Positions 47,807 to 60,916 are shown, counted from the first letter of the stretch. The stretch is DNA of 64,000 bases from Isoetes taiwanensis (GCA_021234155.1 JAJEKV010000079.1:1676789-1740788); one strand, 5' to 3'. Notes: generated by a model not told the origin, from the sequence alone. Numbers and translations are program-made.

Positions 47807-50391
47807 CTAGCAAAGTTGGTCACCAACGTGATTATTGGGTGAAGTTGATGCATTATGGAGGGACCGCGAATCAGAAAGCACATCAACTGAGGAGTTTGTG
47901 TTCAAGAATGTCTCAGGAGCACTATGGAAGCCTAATGACTGCCCAGAAGGATCCACAGGAAAGTCTGTAGAAGAAAGCGAAAAAGACACATCATGTGAGT
48001 CTAGCAAATATGACCGGGCTTCAACAGAATTAGATGGAGAAGCTGACAAAGAGGAAGCGCGAGAGCCTTCGCAATTATCAAGACCACGAGGAAAGGAGCC
48101 CACTGGTGACGTTTGAGTGGCAGCCTGGGAGGTCACAATTGGAACTGAAACTGCAGCTGCGGGGGCCAATAAAGGCGTGCTTTCTGAGGGAGGTGGTTCT
48201 TGACTTTTGTTATGCGCATCCCTCTTACACACAGGACAGAATGGCCGCTGTGTTGTGAGCCACTGATCAACACAAGCAGCATGGAAATCTGCAATAAAAA
48301 AAAGGGTGAAAATTCAAAACTTCAGCCATAGAACTCAATGAGGTAAAAATAATAACCGACATGGCGCACACATCTTAGGATCATTCCATTAGTAACTAAA
48401 TAAAGGGTTCATACCTTAAACATCATTCCAATAGTAAGTAAATAAAGGGCTCATACCTTAAGTGATCGGCAATACATTCAGTGCTTATTTCATCTCAAAT
48501 AATTCCAAAAGTTGCAGTTCAGGATTAAACACAGGTATGGAGGCAAGGCAGATTATCCCGTCTTATGCAGAGTTTTAGTTTTCAAAAAAGGGACCATTCA
48601 AGTAATAAATGAAGCATGACAAGCTATTGATGAGTAAAGCATAGCATGCTTCCAAAAATAAAACAGCACTTCTACATGATTCAAACACCACTGAGCTAGC
48701 ATCTCCTTATGAAACAGACCTATAAGTAAAGCTCCAAATTCACCAGGCAAAATCCTTTTGGAAAAATACCCAGTAATACTGCCAACAAGGGCATCACTTT
48801 TTAAGGACATCTTGCTAGGTGCCAAATATTTGATGGACAGATACTGCATGTCATGCTTTATACAAGCCTGCTCATCTTTATTTTTCCAAACAAAGATATG
48901 TTTGTTTGAGCCCAACCATCTCACAATAGTAGCTGAGAGAATTGACACGCTTATATAAAATAGAAACCTTGTTTGAAGACTGGTTTTAAATGTCAAAGTT
49001 CTCAACTGAAAATTTAATCTCGCTAACAACTTGAAGTTTGAAGAATGAGTTTAGATGTATCCAAATATCCACAACAAAAAGATGATAATACATCTGACTG
49101 AAGAGCAAAAGGATGACATACCATGACGACAAGGCAGGATTCGCAGCTTTTCTCCTGATTCATAATCTTCAAGACATATTGCGCATGTTTCAGATGTGTT
49201 ACTAGTAGACTTGTAAATAACAGTTGGCAAGGCCTTCACCTCTCGAGAGCTCATACCCAGGGATTCCCTTAATAACAGCAATCTAGAGCCAAGGTGGCGC
49301 AGCCTATATCGGCGTACAAAGAAAAATGTAGCTAAAACCGCAGTGACAGCAAGTAGTGATATTAAAGATACTGCCATGACAGACCAAGCTGTATTCTCAA
49401 TGGCTGGGAGGATGTATAAACGGGCTCCCATATCCCCAGCATATTTAAGAAATGCTTCACCTGCAGCTTTCGATACAAAAACTGCAGGGATCTGTATGCC
49501 GTCTGAATTTCCTGACACTGACATTTGTTGACAACCAAAGTATAGCAATCTTTAGCATATTATATGATAGTGCAAAATATGATGTAATATATGTATCAAT
49601 AATAATGGCTTACTTGAAACCAGATCCCTGTCATCTTCATCGTTATATACCACTATAGCTGAAAACCCTGCCTGCTGAGCATTACGAACTTTAGTTTCAA
49701 ATGTGCAGGTACCGCGTTCCACAACAACAAATGTAGGAATGTCTAATAGAGGCCGAAGAGCATATATAATTGCATCATTGACCAGAGGTTCACATGCATC
49801 TAAAGGCTCTGCTGCATAGATCATCCCAGAGATGCCTGTGGCAGGAACACGGGGAGCTACAATAAAAAAACAAATATTAAAGCCAATCATAAGCAGAAAT
49901 AACACAACAATAACACTGTTGGCAAAAGGTCTAAAACCAAAGGAATTTAACCAAATTTGCTAATCCTAATGAAAAGGTAAAAAACCTCAGAGCTAAAAAT
50001 TCTCCCCAATTCAAATAAACACTCCTGAAAACCAGAATTGCAAATCCAAAGATGTAGCACTAACATCACCATAGACACCATAATTCAATGCTAAACATCC
50101 ACAGCAGAAGCTACACCTTGTAGCTTCCAAGGTTCACAAGATTGACATATGCATCTGACTTTTTATAAGAAATGAGAAAAAATTAACTTCAGATAGAAAT
50201 GTACCAAAGGTAGCCTCGATATCAGGAAAGGGCAAAGTGGCGTTGGAGGAAGTGACAAGCACAACCATGGCACTTGCCCTTCCAATTATCAACGTCAGAA
50301 CTACAAGCACAAGCCCAGCTAGAGTAATCATTATTTCCCTCAAGCTAACAAAGTGGCGAGAGCCATCATCCTCATCAATTGGCGGTGGCAT
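47807..50391 (-). CDS. RMR-type vacuolar sorting receptor (PA-TM-RING-H2), four exons, 435 aa
   Basis: RMR (receptor homology, transmembrane, RING-H2) proteins sort storage proteins to protein storage vacuoles and may act as ubiquitin ligases. Exons on the minus strand: 50391-50205, 49856-49614, 49517-49122, 48288-47807, all GT-AG with fitting phases. A hydrophobic segment near residues 18-46 would be the signal or anchor. The PA domain (residues ~62-165) contains [19 protein letters not shown] and [20 protein letters not shown] transmembrane helix lies at ~187-211 ([20 protein letters not shown]). The RING-H2 finger starts at residue ~255 with [19 protein letters not shown], then [12 protein letters not shown] and CPVCKRD, giving all eight zinc ligands; the exon 3/4 junction splits it. 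The C-terminal ~140 residues are Ser/Pro-rich, as in RMRs. No disruption is seen, so it is probably functional. Confidence 0.95.
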
Positions 50392-51670
50392 ACTACTTAT
50401 CCTATTTCAGTGCGAACTAAACCCAACTGCTCAGTACCACATTAGCCCTCAAGATCATTGTATTCCAGATGCCGGATTATCTAACTTGACCAAATCAATA
50501 AAAACCCAATAGAAGCCCTATCAATGCCTAATTATATAGATCGAAGTCTCCTTTACAAAATCTTCAACTCTGATACCAATTACTCTTAAAAAGAAAACGA
50601 CCAAATTTTCCCGAATCTTGCACTGCTGTATCAGACAGGCCAACTGAAGAGCTAGCTCAGAGGAGCGGCTATGGCCGTCACAGACACGTCGTCCACCGGA
50701 AATAAGCGGAGGTAGAAACAGAATATTACCGATATCCATATTTAGGGACATAGGTATGGGACTGCCCCAAATGCAACAACTTGGGACTGCCCCAGAAACG
50801 CCCAACGTGGGCAATATTGGGCCTATGGCATCCTTAGTGTATGCACGTACCTATTTAGATATTTCAGACCTTGTACTTTAAAGTATTACATACAAGCTTA
50901 TCCCAAAAGTCATTATGGACAAGGTCAATGTTAAAACATGTCCGAAAAATCTCGTGATAGATAGATAGATAGATTTTTACTCCAGGGAACCAAGCATGTT
51001 ATGGGACAGTACAATGCAAAGGGCAACAACCCCAACGGACTTGGGAACTAACCCCAGTATAACAATATGAGAAAAAAAAATACAAATAAAATGAAATAAA
51101 CTTCAATGCTTGTTGAGTCAGAGGAAACTGCCTATCCCGAACCTCCAGTATTGCAAACACAAAATAGAGAGGGATACAAAATTTCTCAATGAGATGACGA
51201 TTCAATGGTCAAGCATTGAACTGTGTCTAAAAAATTAGAGATTGGGTCACAACATCGAACTGGGTTTAAAAAATCGAAGATTGATTTTCCATAATCTGCA
51301 AAAGGCAAAATACACATGGTCAGATAGTTTAGAACTGTAGTAAAACCTACCTTTTAAAGCTAGAGCTCTGTTTGAGACAAAAAGTAACAAACGAATCAAA
51401 GCAACAAACGAAAGCTAGGCGCATCTAAACAGTGCTACTTGATCAAAATTAGAAGCTCAAAGATGAGCAGGTGCAAAAATTAGGGAATTCTATGACCCTA
51501 AGTAATAAATCACAAATAATAGTGAAGCTTTGTACCTAAATGAGCATCAATCTTGTAGAAAGAATAAAGAATAGAATCAGGAAAGTTGAGCAACAAGATG
51601 CTATTTTTTCTTAGAGCCATAATAGGCAGCAAAACAGTTGATTTTGAGCAATAAGGGACTCAAAACAAGG
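50392..51670. other. Upstream region of the RMR gene and non-coding DNA
   Basis: The promoter should lie just above 50391. A short (gata)n microsatellite occurs at about 50955-50972. Nothing coding is recognised. Confidence 0.45.
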
Positions 51671-51674
51671 TCTC

Positions 51675-51790
51675 AATTCCTTCAGTACCTAGTCAAGTGG
51701 AAACACTTGCCAGTGGAAGACGCGATATAGGTATTAAAATAAGATTTGGAGAAGCAATATCCACAATTTATGTAGCAGTTTGGCGACCAA
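51675..51790 (+). pseudogene. Chromodomain scrap of a chromovirus
   Basis: Translates to LQYLVKWKHLPVEDA, the same text as at 6280, then continues with stops through DLEKQYPQFM. The following bases (to ~52170) are non-coding and do not match the LTR at 7045, so this is a different copy or subfamily. Confidence 0.8.
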
Positions 51791-52194
51791 GTCATCTCCC
51801 ATCAGGTAGTCTTAGCTTAGCTTGTATGCTTTAGTGTTTAAGTGTAGAAGGTGTATGCATTCTAGGCTAGTTGAAATGCGTACGTAGACATCTTAGAGCG
51901 CCGCATTGGATGAGATCCTCGGTGTTCCTACGCCAAGATGCATTGAATACGACCAAGAATGGTCATGTGAGAGTAGAGCGTGATCATGAGCGATGATGGG
52001 ATCGTCTTGGATTTTCCCTAGCTTAAACCTTCAGGGCCATGTGCACTGCAAGTGTGCATGACCGAAGGGGTCATGTACGATTGATCATGGGAGATGATGG
52101 GATCATCGTTAGGATGTTCTCTATGCCAGGATGCACGGTATGTGCATAGTATGTGCGAAAGGACTTTTGCACCCGTTCTAAGCTCTCCTAAGCA

Positions 52195-52330
52195 CTAGCA
52201 CTAATGGCAAGTCCCAATACTTCAGAATCATACAGTAAAACAGGTTCTATTAAAGCCCGAAACAAGTGGACTTTTGTTTTGCATTGCATAGAGTGCTCTC
52301 CAACCAGTAGCCACATGTTTGGTAATACAC
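52195..52330 (-). pseudogene. LINE reverse transcriptase fragment
   Basis: The minus strand contains ggagagcactctatgcaatg (WRALYAMQN), identical to 54412-54431. Downstream text corresponds to the segment where LINE copy 2 has VEPRLLYGVEV. It is a short piece of the same LINE family as 54283-57944, in opposite orientation. Confidence 0.75.
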
Positions 52331-53224
52331 TTTGCTAGACTTATCTTTATTGCGAAAAGAACTATCTTTTAGAATGCAAAGGACTTTTCCAGTTCTTGGA
52401 GATATTCAACTTATATAATATTTGCTTGAAATTGTAGGTCGAATATGGGTATTCGACTTGTGGAATAATACAGAAAGCTGAAACCACAAGCCTAATACCC
52501 CTATTCCATGAGTAATATACCATCCATCCATCCATCTATAACACGGTGACATAGCAAATGCACTAATGACTTGTGTTTGCACCAACAAAAGGAATCTTTT
52601 AAAGATTCCCTAAGATACCCTTAAATTCTGCTACTTTGGGGGGTCAATTAAAAAAATAGTATCAATTTACTATTTTGAGTGCCGTTTTTGGGCCCTAGAC
52701 TTAAAAAAAGTGGACATCTTCTTAATTGTATTGCATTAAAACAAGGTATAAAAATAAAAGTTACATTTATAAAAAGTAAGTACGTGCAGGAAATCGACAA
52801 AATGAAAATACCATTAGTTTCCTCATAAATAGCAAAGTTAGAAAATAACAAAAAGTGCAAAATGAAGGCTCTTAATGAGGGCCTTAAGCAAAATTAATCA
52901 CAAGGCGCTATGCGTGCACAGGCAGCGAGTGACAGGAAAGACAGAAAAAATCAATTGAAATGTTAGGAACGCCAAAAGCTATGCCTGACAATCAAGACCG
53001 GAATGTGAAAAACTTCATGAGGCTATGTGCGCATAGCATCTCAACTATAAAAACTAAATATGAATATCACAAAAAATGGTTCGTCTCGCAAAATGTATAA
53101 TTATACTGCCATTTTGCTATGGTTTGCATATGATTCTGTTGTTGTATTTGTGTGAGGGTATGCCAACAGTATTTATAGAGCGCGTATTGTATTTCTTGTT
53201 AGTTTGCACTCCCAACCTATAGTT

Positions 53225-53300
53225 TTGGCATGCACGCATGCATGCACACAATGCATGCACTTTGCAATGCATGCATACTATGCAATGCATGCATGTTGAG
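53225..53300. repeat. TGCATGCA-rich palindromic repeats
   Basis: Five blocks of overlapping gcatgcatgc / tgcatgca palindromes in 75 bp, separated by short spacers such as cacaa, ctttgcaa and actatgcaa. Confidence 0.9.
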
Positions 53301-53639
53301 TCCCTTTAGTACTTAACACCATGCAAGGCACATTGCTTTGCGGCCAGAGACATACAACATTTATCTTCACTGTAAATTTGCAGATTAGCTTGTTTGTATG
53401 AGAGCCAGAATTCACAAATCCCCAGCTCATACAGATATAGCTTATTATGCTCGAGTAGCAAACTGTGATGCATACAGATATTTCTTATTATGCGTGCCTG
53501 CCAAAGAATAGATCCGGCTCCACTTGCTTTAACCTTTTCTTTCTGCATCCATGAGGGCTAATTGTGCCATATATTGGCTCAAACAATGCCTTCCAGCCAC
53601 CCATATAGTGCATTCCATCATAAGAGCAAACACTTCTGC

Positions 53640-53659
53640 CATGGCAAAGCTTTGCCATG
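53640..53659. repeat. Perfect 20-bp palindrome
   Basis: catggcaaagctttgccatg is its own reverse complement, and nearby sequence repeats half-sites (tttgccat) at about 53687, 53715 and 53725. Confidence 0.9.
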
Positions 53660-54282
53660 TAATTGGTAGTTGGGTAATGTTTTTTGCCATAATTTGCCAG
53701 ATTCAGCTTGAAAATTTGCCATATTTTGCCAGAATAAGCTTGAAATGTTTGCAAGAGCTAATTGTAGCGGGAGATCTTCAGCATAAATAAAAGGCACCTG
53801 AAACGTCATACTTAAGTGTCAGATGCCAAAACAACTAGCCAGCAGCCGAGGAACAAATATGTTTCCCAAAAAACATAGATGTAATTTTGGAGAATCGATC
53901 AGAGCAAAAGTCAAATGAAATACTTAAACTAAATAGCAGATTCACAGTACCAGAGATGTGGCACCACCAACTTAAGCAGATTTTGCACCTTCAGCTTAAA
54001 CTGGTTTCAGATTCACTAGCATATCCCGCATTTAGATTTCAGATTCACCAATACCTCTAGCTTAAAGGCGATTCCGTGATTCATTCCAAGACCTCGGCCT
54101 TTGTTTAACTCCGATTTCGCAGATTGAACAGCTCACACAACACCAGATCGGATTAAGGCAGAAAACCTCGTTCTTGGGGGAAAAAATTACATCGATGTTA
54201 TGCGCGCATAGGCATGTCTATACGCGCATGGGCTCTACCTACCAACCAAATTTTGTAACCTACCCTTTTTCAATCTTCTCGT

Positions 54283-55510
54283 CACAATGTTCCCCCTATG
54301 CACTATGATAGCCGCGAAGTTGAAGTTGTAGATAGCTACAAGTATCTTGGTATAGAATTCTGTAAGAACATACTTTGGGAATTTGATGTATTACTGCCGG
54401 TGGCTACCGGATGGAGAGCACTCTATGCAATGCAAAACAATTGTTTTCAGCCAGAAATTCATGATTGGCCACGGAAAGCCCCACTTGTTGTTTCGGCTTT
54501 GTAGAGCCCCTCGCTTTTAATGTATGGTTCCTCAAGTGGGGGGCCATTAGTGCTAGTGCTTGGGAGAGCTTGGAGCCGGGTGCAAAAGTCCTTCCTCACT
54601 TACTGTACCGAGTTAAAACAACGGTGCCCTATGCTATTCTTTTACAAGAGATGTGTTTTGGCCCTTCAACATTCCGCCATGAAGCCATCTCCACTATATC
54701 CGCAAAGGCTAACCACATGGATGATGTTAGGTATCATGTTCTTTGCCTTGCCATGGCTGAATCTCCTCAAATTTTGAAACGATGTTGGAAAGAGCATTGC
54801 ACTACATGGTTTCTGTCTGTTGTCGCGGAAACCGAGTAATCGCCCTCGATGCTTGCCGCTTCTAATCCTAAGCTTTTGCAACAATATCTCAATGGTCGCT
54901 TTTCTCAAAAGATATGGGACGCAATTACTTTGGCCCAAGTGAAAATCGTCATTATCATGCACACATAAATCCCCACCTTTGGCACCGGGCCCCAAGCTTA
55001 TTTGCTTGCTTCATTGTCTAGAACAAGCTTTGTAGCTATTGCATCAATTCGCACGGGGTCCCAAAGCACGGATTGAGACAGTAGATGGGGCGGCGCGGAA
55101 TTGCCGCTGAAGCGAGACTATGCCTGCTCAGCCGCTACGGGTCATTGAAGATTAAAGCCATACTCTTTCGAAAGTTGCCCCGCTTTTGAGATAGTCCGAA
55201 TCATTTTTTGACCTTAACATTCCATTCTACGCCCACAACTTCTCGTGAAAGCACCATCCTACATGACTTGGCATTATACATACTTGAGGTTCTAGATAAA
55301 CGCCTCCACAATTACTAAGCCCCTCGGTAGTCATTATCTCCGCTTGTCTAGTATCATCATTACTGCAAAGGTTTTTCCCTTGAAAACCTTTCGAGGCAGG
55401 GGTTTTTTAATCCTAGTAGTAATGATTGTACTAGCCCATTGTATGGGTCCCATGACCTATTGGTCTCCATGGACTTTAAAAAAATTATTCTATTCTATTC
55501 TATTCCTACC
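54283..55510 (+). pseudogene. LINE copy 1: C-terminal ORF2 fragment and 3' end
   Basis: Starts in the region after the RT active site (EVEVVDSYKYLGIEF, then GWRALYAMQNNC) and continues in shifting frames through LYGSSSGGPLVLVLG and similar text. No 5' RT motifs are present, a typical 5' truncation. The 3' end is ggactttaaa at 55471-55480 followed by (attct)n. Copy 2 ends the same way, so this is the true 3' terminus and the simple repeat is its tail. Confidence 0.8.
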
Positions 55511-56044
55511 TGTCTATTTCCTACCTACCTATGTTTTTCCTACCTATCTAATTTTTTCTACTTATCCATGTTTTCTACCTTACCCTTTGGATTCTTAAGC
55601 ATCTTGCGCTTTTTAACAAAGAATATTTTTCTTGACGGACGATAAAAATACATTCATTCGTTGCCAATTCATATTGTCGCCTTGCAAGTCTGTCGTTCCA
55701 AATTTCTTTTACAGCTAAGTCTGAAGCCACATGAGACGAAGCATGCATCCAAAAAGAGAGGGCTTTCAATTCTATTTTCCTTCTAACGTAGATATTGTTA
55801 ATTTGGCTGTACAAACTCTTGAGCATTTCCATTTTCTCTCTCTTGTGCTTCTACTTTTCCTTGTTAGGTTCTTAGTTGTGTAGGTAGTTCTATTAATTTA
55901 TACTCTAACCCATTCATTCAACTAAAATGTCTAACTAGAGCAGTTAATGAGCTTTTTCATGTTTAAATTGTAGAACATTGTTTTTCGTATTTAAAACTAT
56001 AATAGTATCTAGCGGATTCTGGTTTTTTAACACCTAAACTTTGA

Positions 56045-57944
56045 TTAGTTGCTTCATATGCCAAGCAAAATGATCATGGTGAGCCCATTACTCGCAAAGC
56101 TTTTAGCAGGTGTGGTGGAGAAGAAGTTAACTTCGATTAATGAGGAAGCCGGAGAGCGCGCATGATTGGCGGCGGGGTTTACACGCCTACTCCACAATCT
56201 ACCATATATTCACTCTCAGAATCCTTATGGAAGCTACTCGCAATGCGCGGCATGACCTGTACTGCTGTTTCATAGATTTCAAAATGGCATATGATATGGT
56301 CCCTCGGGACCTGTTGTGGCAAAGATTTGCGCGCCGTGATGCCCCACAAAAAAACTTTACAAAATGTCATCTATAGACTCTATGATGGGATATATGCTGC
56401 ATTGCCTGCATCAGATCAGCGAGTTGCTAGCACCATAGGGGTTAAACAGGGATGTCCGTTATCTCCAACGCTCTTTGGTCTCTACATTGACAAGTTGGAG
56501 ACCTGGATGCAAGAACATGGGGTGGCCCGCAGCCTACCGTGAGGCATACAAAGATAAGGCAATTGCTCTATGCACGACGCATGTAGATGCTATCCCATAT
56601 AGCCGAGTATGCAAAGAAAGATTTGGACGCTCTTAGTGGGTTTTGTGACACAACAGAATGACGAACCCGCAGAAAACTAAGCTCCCGGCAGTCCTCTCCT
56701 AAAAGCAAAGATGATATCCCGTGATCTCTATTACAGAGGACGTAAGGTGGATGTTGTAAGGACCTTCAAGTATCCGGAATCGACTTTGCGCTTAGCATGT
56801 TATGGGATGACTGTGGTGGAAAGACGGGTCGGCCACGGGATGGAAAGCCCTCGTATGCTATGCGTAATAGCCGCCACTGTATCAGACCTATGTGATCGGG
56901 CACGAGCACACCCGCTTTAGAGCACTCGTTGAACCAAGATTGTTGTATGGGGTAGAGGTCCGGGGTCCAAAGAATTAGCAAGAACACCGGGATAAGCTAG
57001 AGAGGGTGCAAAAGGCCTTCTTAACATACGACCCTAGGTATCAAGGACACGCGGTTGCCTTATCAAATTTTGCTATATGAGACCTGGTTCGGCCCCCGCA
57101 ACATTCCGCTATGCTGACGCCTTGCATATTTCCACAAGGTCACCAAAGATGGATGCACAACGCCTTCCCCAAGGGCTTTGTTATTGGCATAAGAGCCACA
57201 ACGACCTAAGAGGGTATGGCAGAGCACCGCCGTCGGGTGGTTCGCAACGCGGGTCTATAGACTACCGCCAGATTGTGGCTATGCCGATGCCCGTGGACAG
57301 TCGCACACCGAATGAGCCGCTTTGCCACCACTGTGGGATGCGCCCACTGCAAAGCCTAAAACGAGCACTACCACACGCAAGTTAATCCAACACCGAACAT
57401 GGCCCACACCAAGCATTTGAAAGCGATATATCTATGAAGAAACGGAGAGCTATTGCCTCCGTGGAGGACGGGTCCCATCATCTCGAATTGAAACAGTCGC
57501 TGGACTACGATGGAGGGCGAGAATCCCCGCATGAGAGAATATGCCGCTGTTGCCACATGCGACAAGAGGATGAGCACCATGCTCGCGAAGAGTGTCCGCA
57601 TATACGCATATCCGAAAGCAACACATGCCGATCTTAGATGCTCATGCGGCACCGCTACATCAATTGCCGCATCGCCAATGGTTGCAAGTCTCGCGATCCT
57701 ACATTTTGCAAGTCTCTACCGTCCCGAGAATCCCTTTACAGACAAGGGATCTCGAGAGCCTACTACCTGTGGTTTTTCCTCCCATGTGGGGTTTTTTCAT
57801 CCCAGTAGTAGGAACACATTGTATAGTAGCATTTGTCTTTTTGGCATGGTTTTATCTGCTTTGTGTACTGCATGTACCGTCTCATAGGTCAAGTTTGGCC
57901 TCCGCGGACGTTAAAATATACTTCCTTCCTTCCTTCCTTCCTTT
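56045..57944 (+). pseudogene. LINE copy 2: reverse transcriptase and 3' end
   Basis: Contains the RT core of a non-LTR element: LLAKLLAGVVEKKLTSINEE near 56090; IFTLRILMEATR, then CCFIDFKMAYDMVPRDLLW near 56265 with the first catalytic Asp; GVKQGCPLSPTLFGLYID near 56440; a YADD region near 56560 damaged by substitutions; then DLYYRGRKVDVVRTFKYPES and a C-terminal Cys/His segment (CRCCHMRQEDEHHAREECPH near 57540), resembling the C-terminal knuckle of LINE proteins. Several frameshifts and stops break it. It ends with ggacgttaaa at 57906-57915 followed by (cttc)n. The text LSPTLFGLYIDELE is shared by a LINE clade unlike the usual plant L1 copies such as 8702-10190. Confidence 0.85.
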
Positions 57945-58510
57945 TATTTTGTTGAAGTTCCTTTGTGGTATAATTTGGATTCCCATCACTTTTTTCTGTT
58001 CAGGACATATTGGCTAGAGTTTCTGACATGATCTACCTGGTTTTATTTATTGATATCTTTAGACCTATGCACACCTACATTATATATAAATATGTATTAT
58101 AACAATGTATCAATACTGCACGTCAATGTTGTTACATACATTGCATACCGTACAGGTACCATACGTTTTTAAAGTTTTTTTAAAATTTTTTACTTTTGGT
58201 TTTTAAAATCTTAGAATACGTTTTTATCACATTAAAAACGTTAAAAACGTTGCAAACGTTAAAAACGTAAAAAACTTAAAAAACCCCAAACTGCCCCTTT
58301 GAAAGAGATTATATAACATTTTTTAATACCAGCACCATATTTGGGTTCCAACCAAATCACAAAAATGTGTATTCAATTCAAAGGTTTAACTTAGTAATAT
58401 AACAATTAATATAAAGGTTTAGCATATTATCATACTAGAGGTAGATAGAAGAGAAATGAATATAGGTAAAAGAGAATTATTTGAAGCAGCTATAACTTTG
58501 GAACAGTTTT
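57945..58510. other. AT-rich non-coding stretch
   Basis: Includes a run of gttaaaaacgtt-like words at 58220-58275. Nothing coding. Confidence 0.5.
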
Positions 58511-58860
58511 GGTTCAACACATTTAAATTAAAATCCCCCTTAAACCCCCTTTGGTTTGGATGCATATTCACACGGGGTGACTCCGAACGAGAGTCGTTGG
58601 ATAGGCATATTCACCTCTTATGCCTTAATCTACACCGCACGAAAGTTCCTCGCTTGTGGGGTATGCAAGTACAAAATTTGCTATATCAGATAACAAGATT
58701 CGCAAAAATACTATAAGATTTCAAAAGAATACTATATGGTGTTGATTTTGTACATGCAAAATACAATTATGAGGGCTCTCGATACCCTACGCCACCCCCT
58801 GTGAATATACACCCAAACCAAAGGGGTTTAAGGGGATTTTAATTTAAATGTGTTGGACCC
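58511..58860. mobile_element. MITE-like element with ~70-bp inverted repeats
   Basis: The left arm starts ggttcaacacatttaaatta at 58511. The right arm, read in reverse from 58860, starts gggtccaacacatttaaatt. Homology extends through aaaccccctttggtttgg to about 58583 and 58788. The total is 350 bp with no coding capacity. A clear target duplication could not be assigned, so the superfamily is open. Confidence 0.8.
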
Positions 58861-58867
58861 AATGGTT

Positions 58868-58935
58868 GTGTTAATTAATGTCAATGGTAGTTATGTGTTG
58901 GTTGTTAATGTCAATGGTTGTTATGTGTTGGGGAT
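58868..58935. repeat. ~33-bp tandem repeat
   Basis: Two to three units of taatgtcaatggt-gttatgtgttgg directly after the MITE-like element. Confidence 0.85.
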
Positions 58936-59637
58936 TTAATTTTTATATGTTGGATGTTAATGGTTTGTGTTGCAAAAAAATTTTTGGCCCCTTCTGCCTT
59001 AGGGACGCCCCCGTGACAAAAAATTTTAGAATTCAAACCCGTAAAAAAACTAGAATCCATTTGAGGCTTTCATCACCGTAGCTTTTTGGATTTCATCACA
59101 ATAAAACAAATAGAACATAAGTAAAAGTTATCATAAAGATAGAACGGATTGATCCCATTATTCCGAAAGTCATAAAGTTTGCAACACCCATACACAAACA
59201 TTTTTCAACCGAATTTAACAAAGACCTTTGGCCTCCATGGATTCTTGTGGTGAGAAACCAAAGTGGGAAACTTTTCTCGCTTGTTAGCACAAGGATCTAG
59301 AAGCCTTGGAATTTGCTTAATAACTCCTCAAAATCTAAAAAATGCATGGTAATTTTTGCAACCTTCATTCGAATGAGCCATAAAACAATATCCAATAGCT
59401 TAATCTCAGATTAATTAGCTAGTAGGATGTGAAGGCCTACCAAACCCGGCCGAAAAATTGCTGTTTTAGCATAGATAACTTAACCAAACATATCCACACT
59501 ATCAAAAAGATCTCGGAGAGAGCTTTCCAACGCAATAAAAATCATCTCAAACAGAGCTCTGGATCAAAAGTTATGATAAGAAATGTGTTGCCGGCCGGGA
59601 AACTGCACTACATGCGCCCTTCAAGCCCTTCATGTGC

Positions 59638-59809
59638 CCATTATGCACCACACACACACAAAAAGAGGGCTTTTGTTGTGAGTCATTGGTTGTTGACCAT
59701 TATGCACCACACGCACAAAAGAGGGCTTTTGTTGTGAGCCACTGGTTGTTGACCATTATGCACCATACGCACAAAAAAAGGGCTTTTGTTGTGAGCCATT
59801 GGTTGTTGA
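59638..59809. repeat. Three-copy ~57-bp tandem repeat
   Basis: Units at 59638-59696, 59697-59752 and 59753-59809 begin ccattatgcaccacac and end ggttgttga. Differences are mostly in the length of the ca/a runs. An open frame runs through them but its product would be a repeat artefact. Confidence 0.93.
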
Positions 59810-60877
59810 CCATTGGGAAAAAAAGGCTAAAATCAATGGCTCAGAAACGGTGCACTCTAGATGTACGCATTAGTACATCCATTTGAATACATCACGAAAT
59901 CATAGGAAAACCTTAGTGAAAAGCGTACAAAAACACAAAGAAAACCCCCTGTTATTATGCTACATATTTATCACTTATGGCAGTCATATCTTCAGAAGCA
60001 ATACAGAAAAAAATGAATCGAAATAAAATTAGTGTAAAAGAAGAAGAATGGAAAAGTTACCTTGGTCTTGGATTGACGCAAGAACTGTTTCCTGGTTTGC
60101 ATGGTGGAGCAAAAACCTTCCTTTCATTGAGCAAAAAACCAAAACCCTGGTTCTACATGCATTCGGCATGTTTCTACATGCATGCGGCCGTTCATAATTC
60201 CAAACTCTTGTTTGCTAGAGCAGAAAATCTAAATGAAAGTCATTCGAGGCATTAGTAATAGTTTTTTTTTTACATTTTTTGATAACCCCCGATGGTTGCA
60301 AACATTTAGAAAATGTAGGGGTTTTTAGAAGTACTCTATGGTTAAGAACGGGGTTTTTTAACAACACTGCTGCACGTTAAATCATTGTACATGGCATTCC
60401 ACAGATTAGGAAATTAAACCATTGAATAAAATCCTCCCCAGACCCCCCAGTTGTTTTTTTGGGAATATTCATACAGGGCATTCATCGGTAGCCTTGGGTC
60501 GTTGGATGTTACTTTCAAGCAATCTTGGCCATTGATAGGTGCGACTCGTCCTTTGGAAAGTTTCAGTTAACTATTAGTTAGAAATACAGAATTGTTGCAA
60601 ATGTTGTGGGAGGGGTTGGCGTATTCGCATGTATGTACGTAGGGGTCCTCGCCTACCATTGGACGCCATGTACGAATATCACCATAAACAACTTGGGGGC
60701 CTGGGGATTTTATTCAATGGTATTTCCTAATATGTGGGATGCCATGTACAATGATTTAATGTGCAGTATTAATACATTGTTATCTAAACATATATAAAGC
60801 AGATTCATTTGTTCTTTGATGGAATATTTCCGTCTCAAGAAAAAGCCTTAGCACGACACGTGTGTTAAAAAAATAAC

Positions 60878-60885
<8 letters not shown>

Positions 60886-60913
<28 letters not shown>
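60886..60913. repeat. Poly(A) tract of 28
   Basis: 28 consecutive A. It could be the tail of a retroposed sequence on the plus strand, but nothing recognisable lies directly upstream. Confidence 0.9.

Positions 60914-60916
<3 letters not shown>

Larger units (their letters stand above)
52340..54280. other. Non-coding stretch with simple repeats
   Basis: Contains (catc)n at 52521-52537, tgcatgca-rich repeats at 53225-53300, a 20-bp palindrome at 53640-53659 and repeated tttgccat words after it. No gene is supported. Confidence 0.5.
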
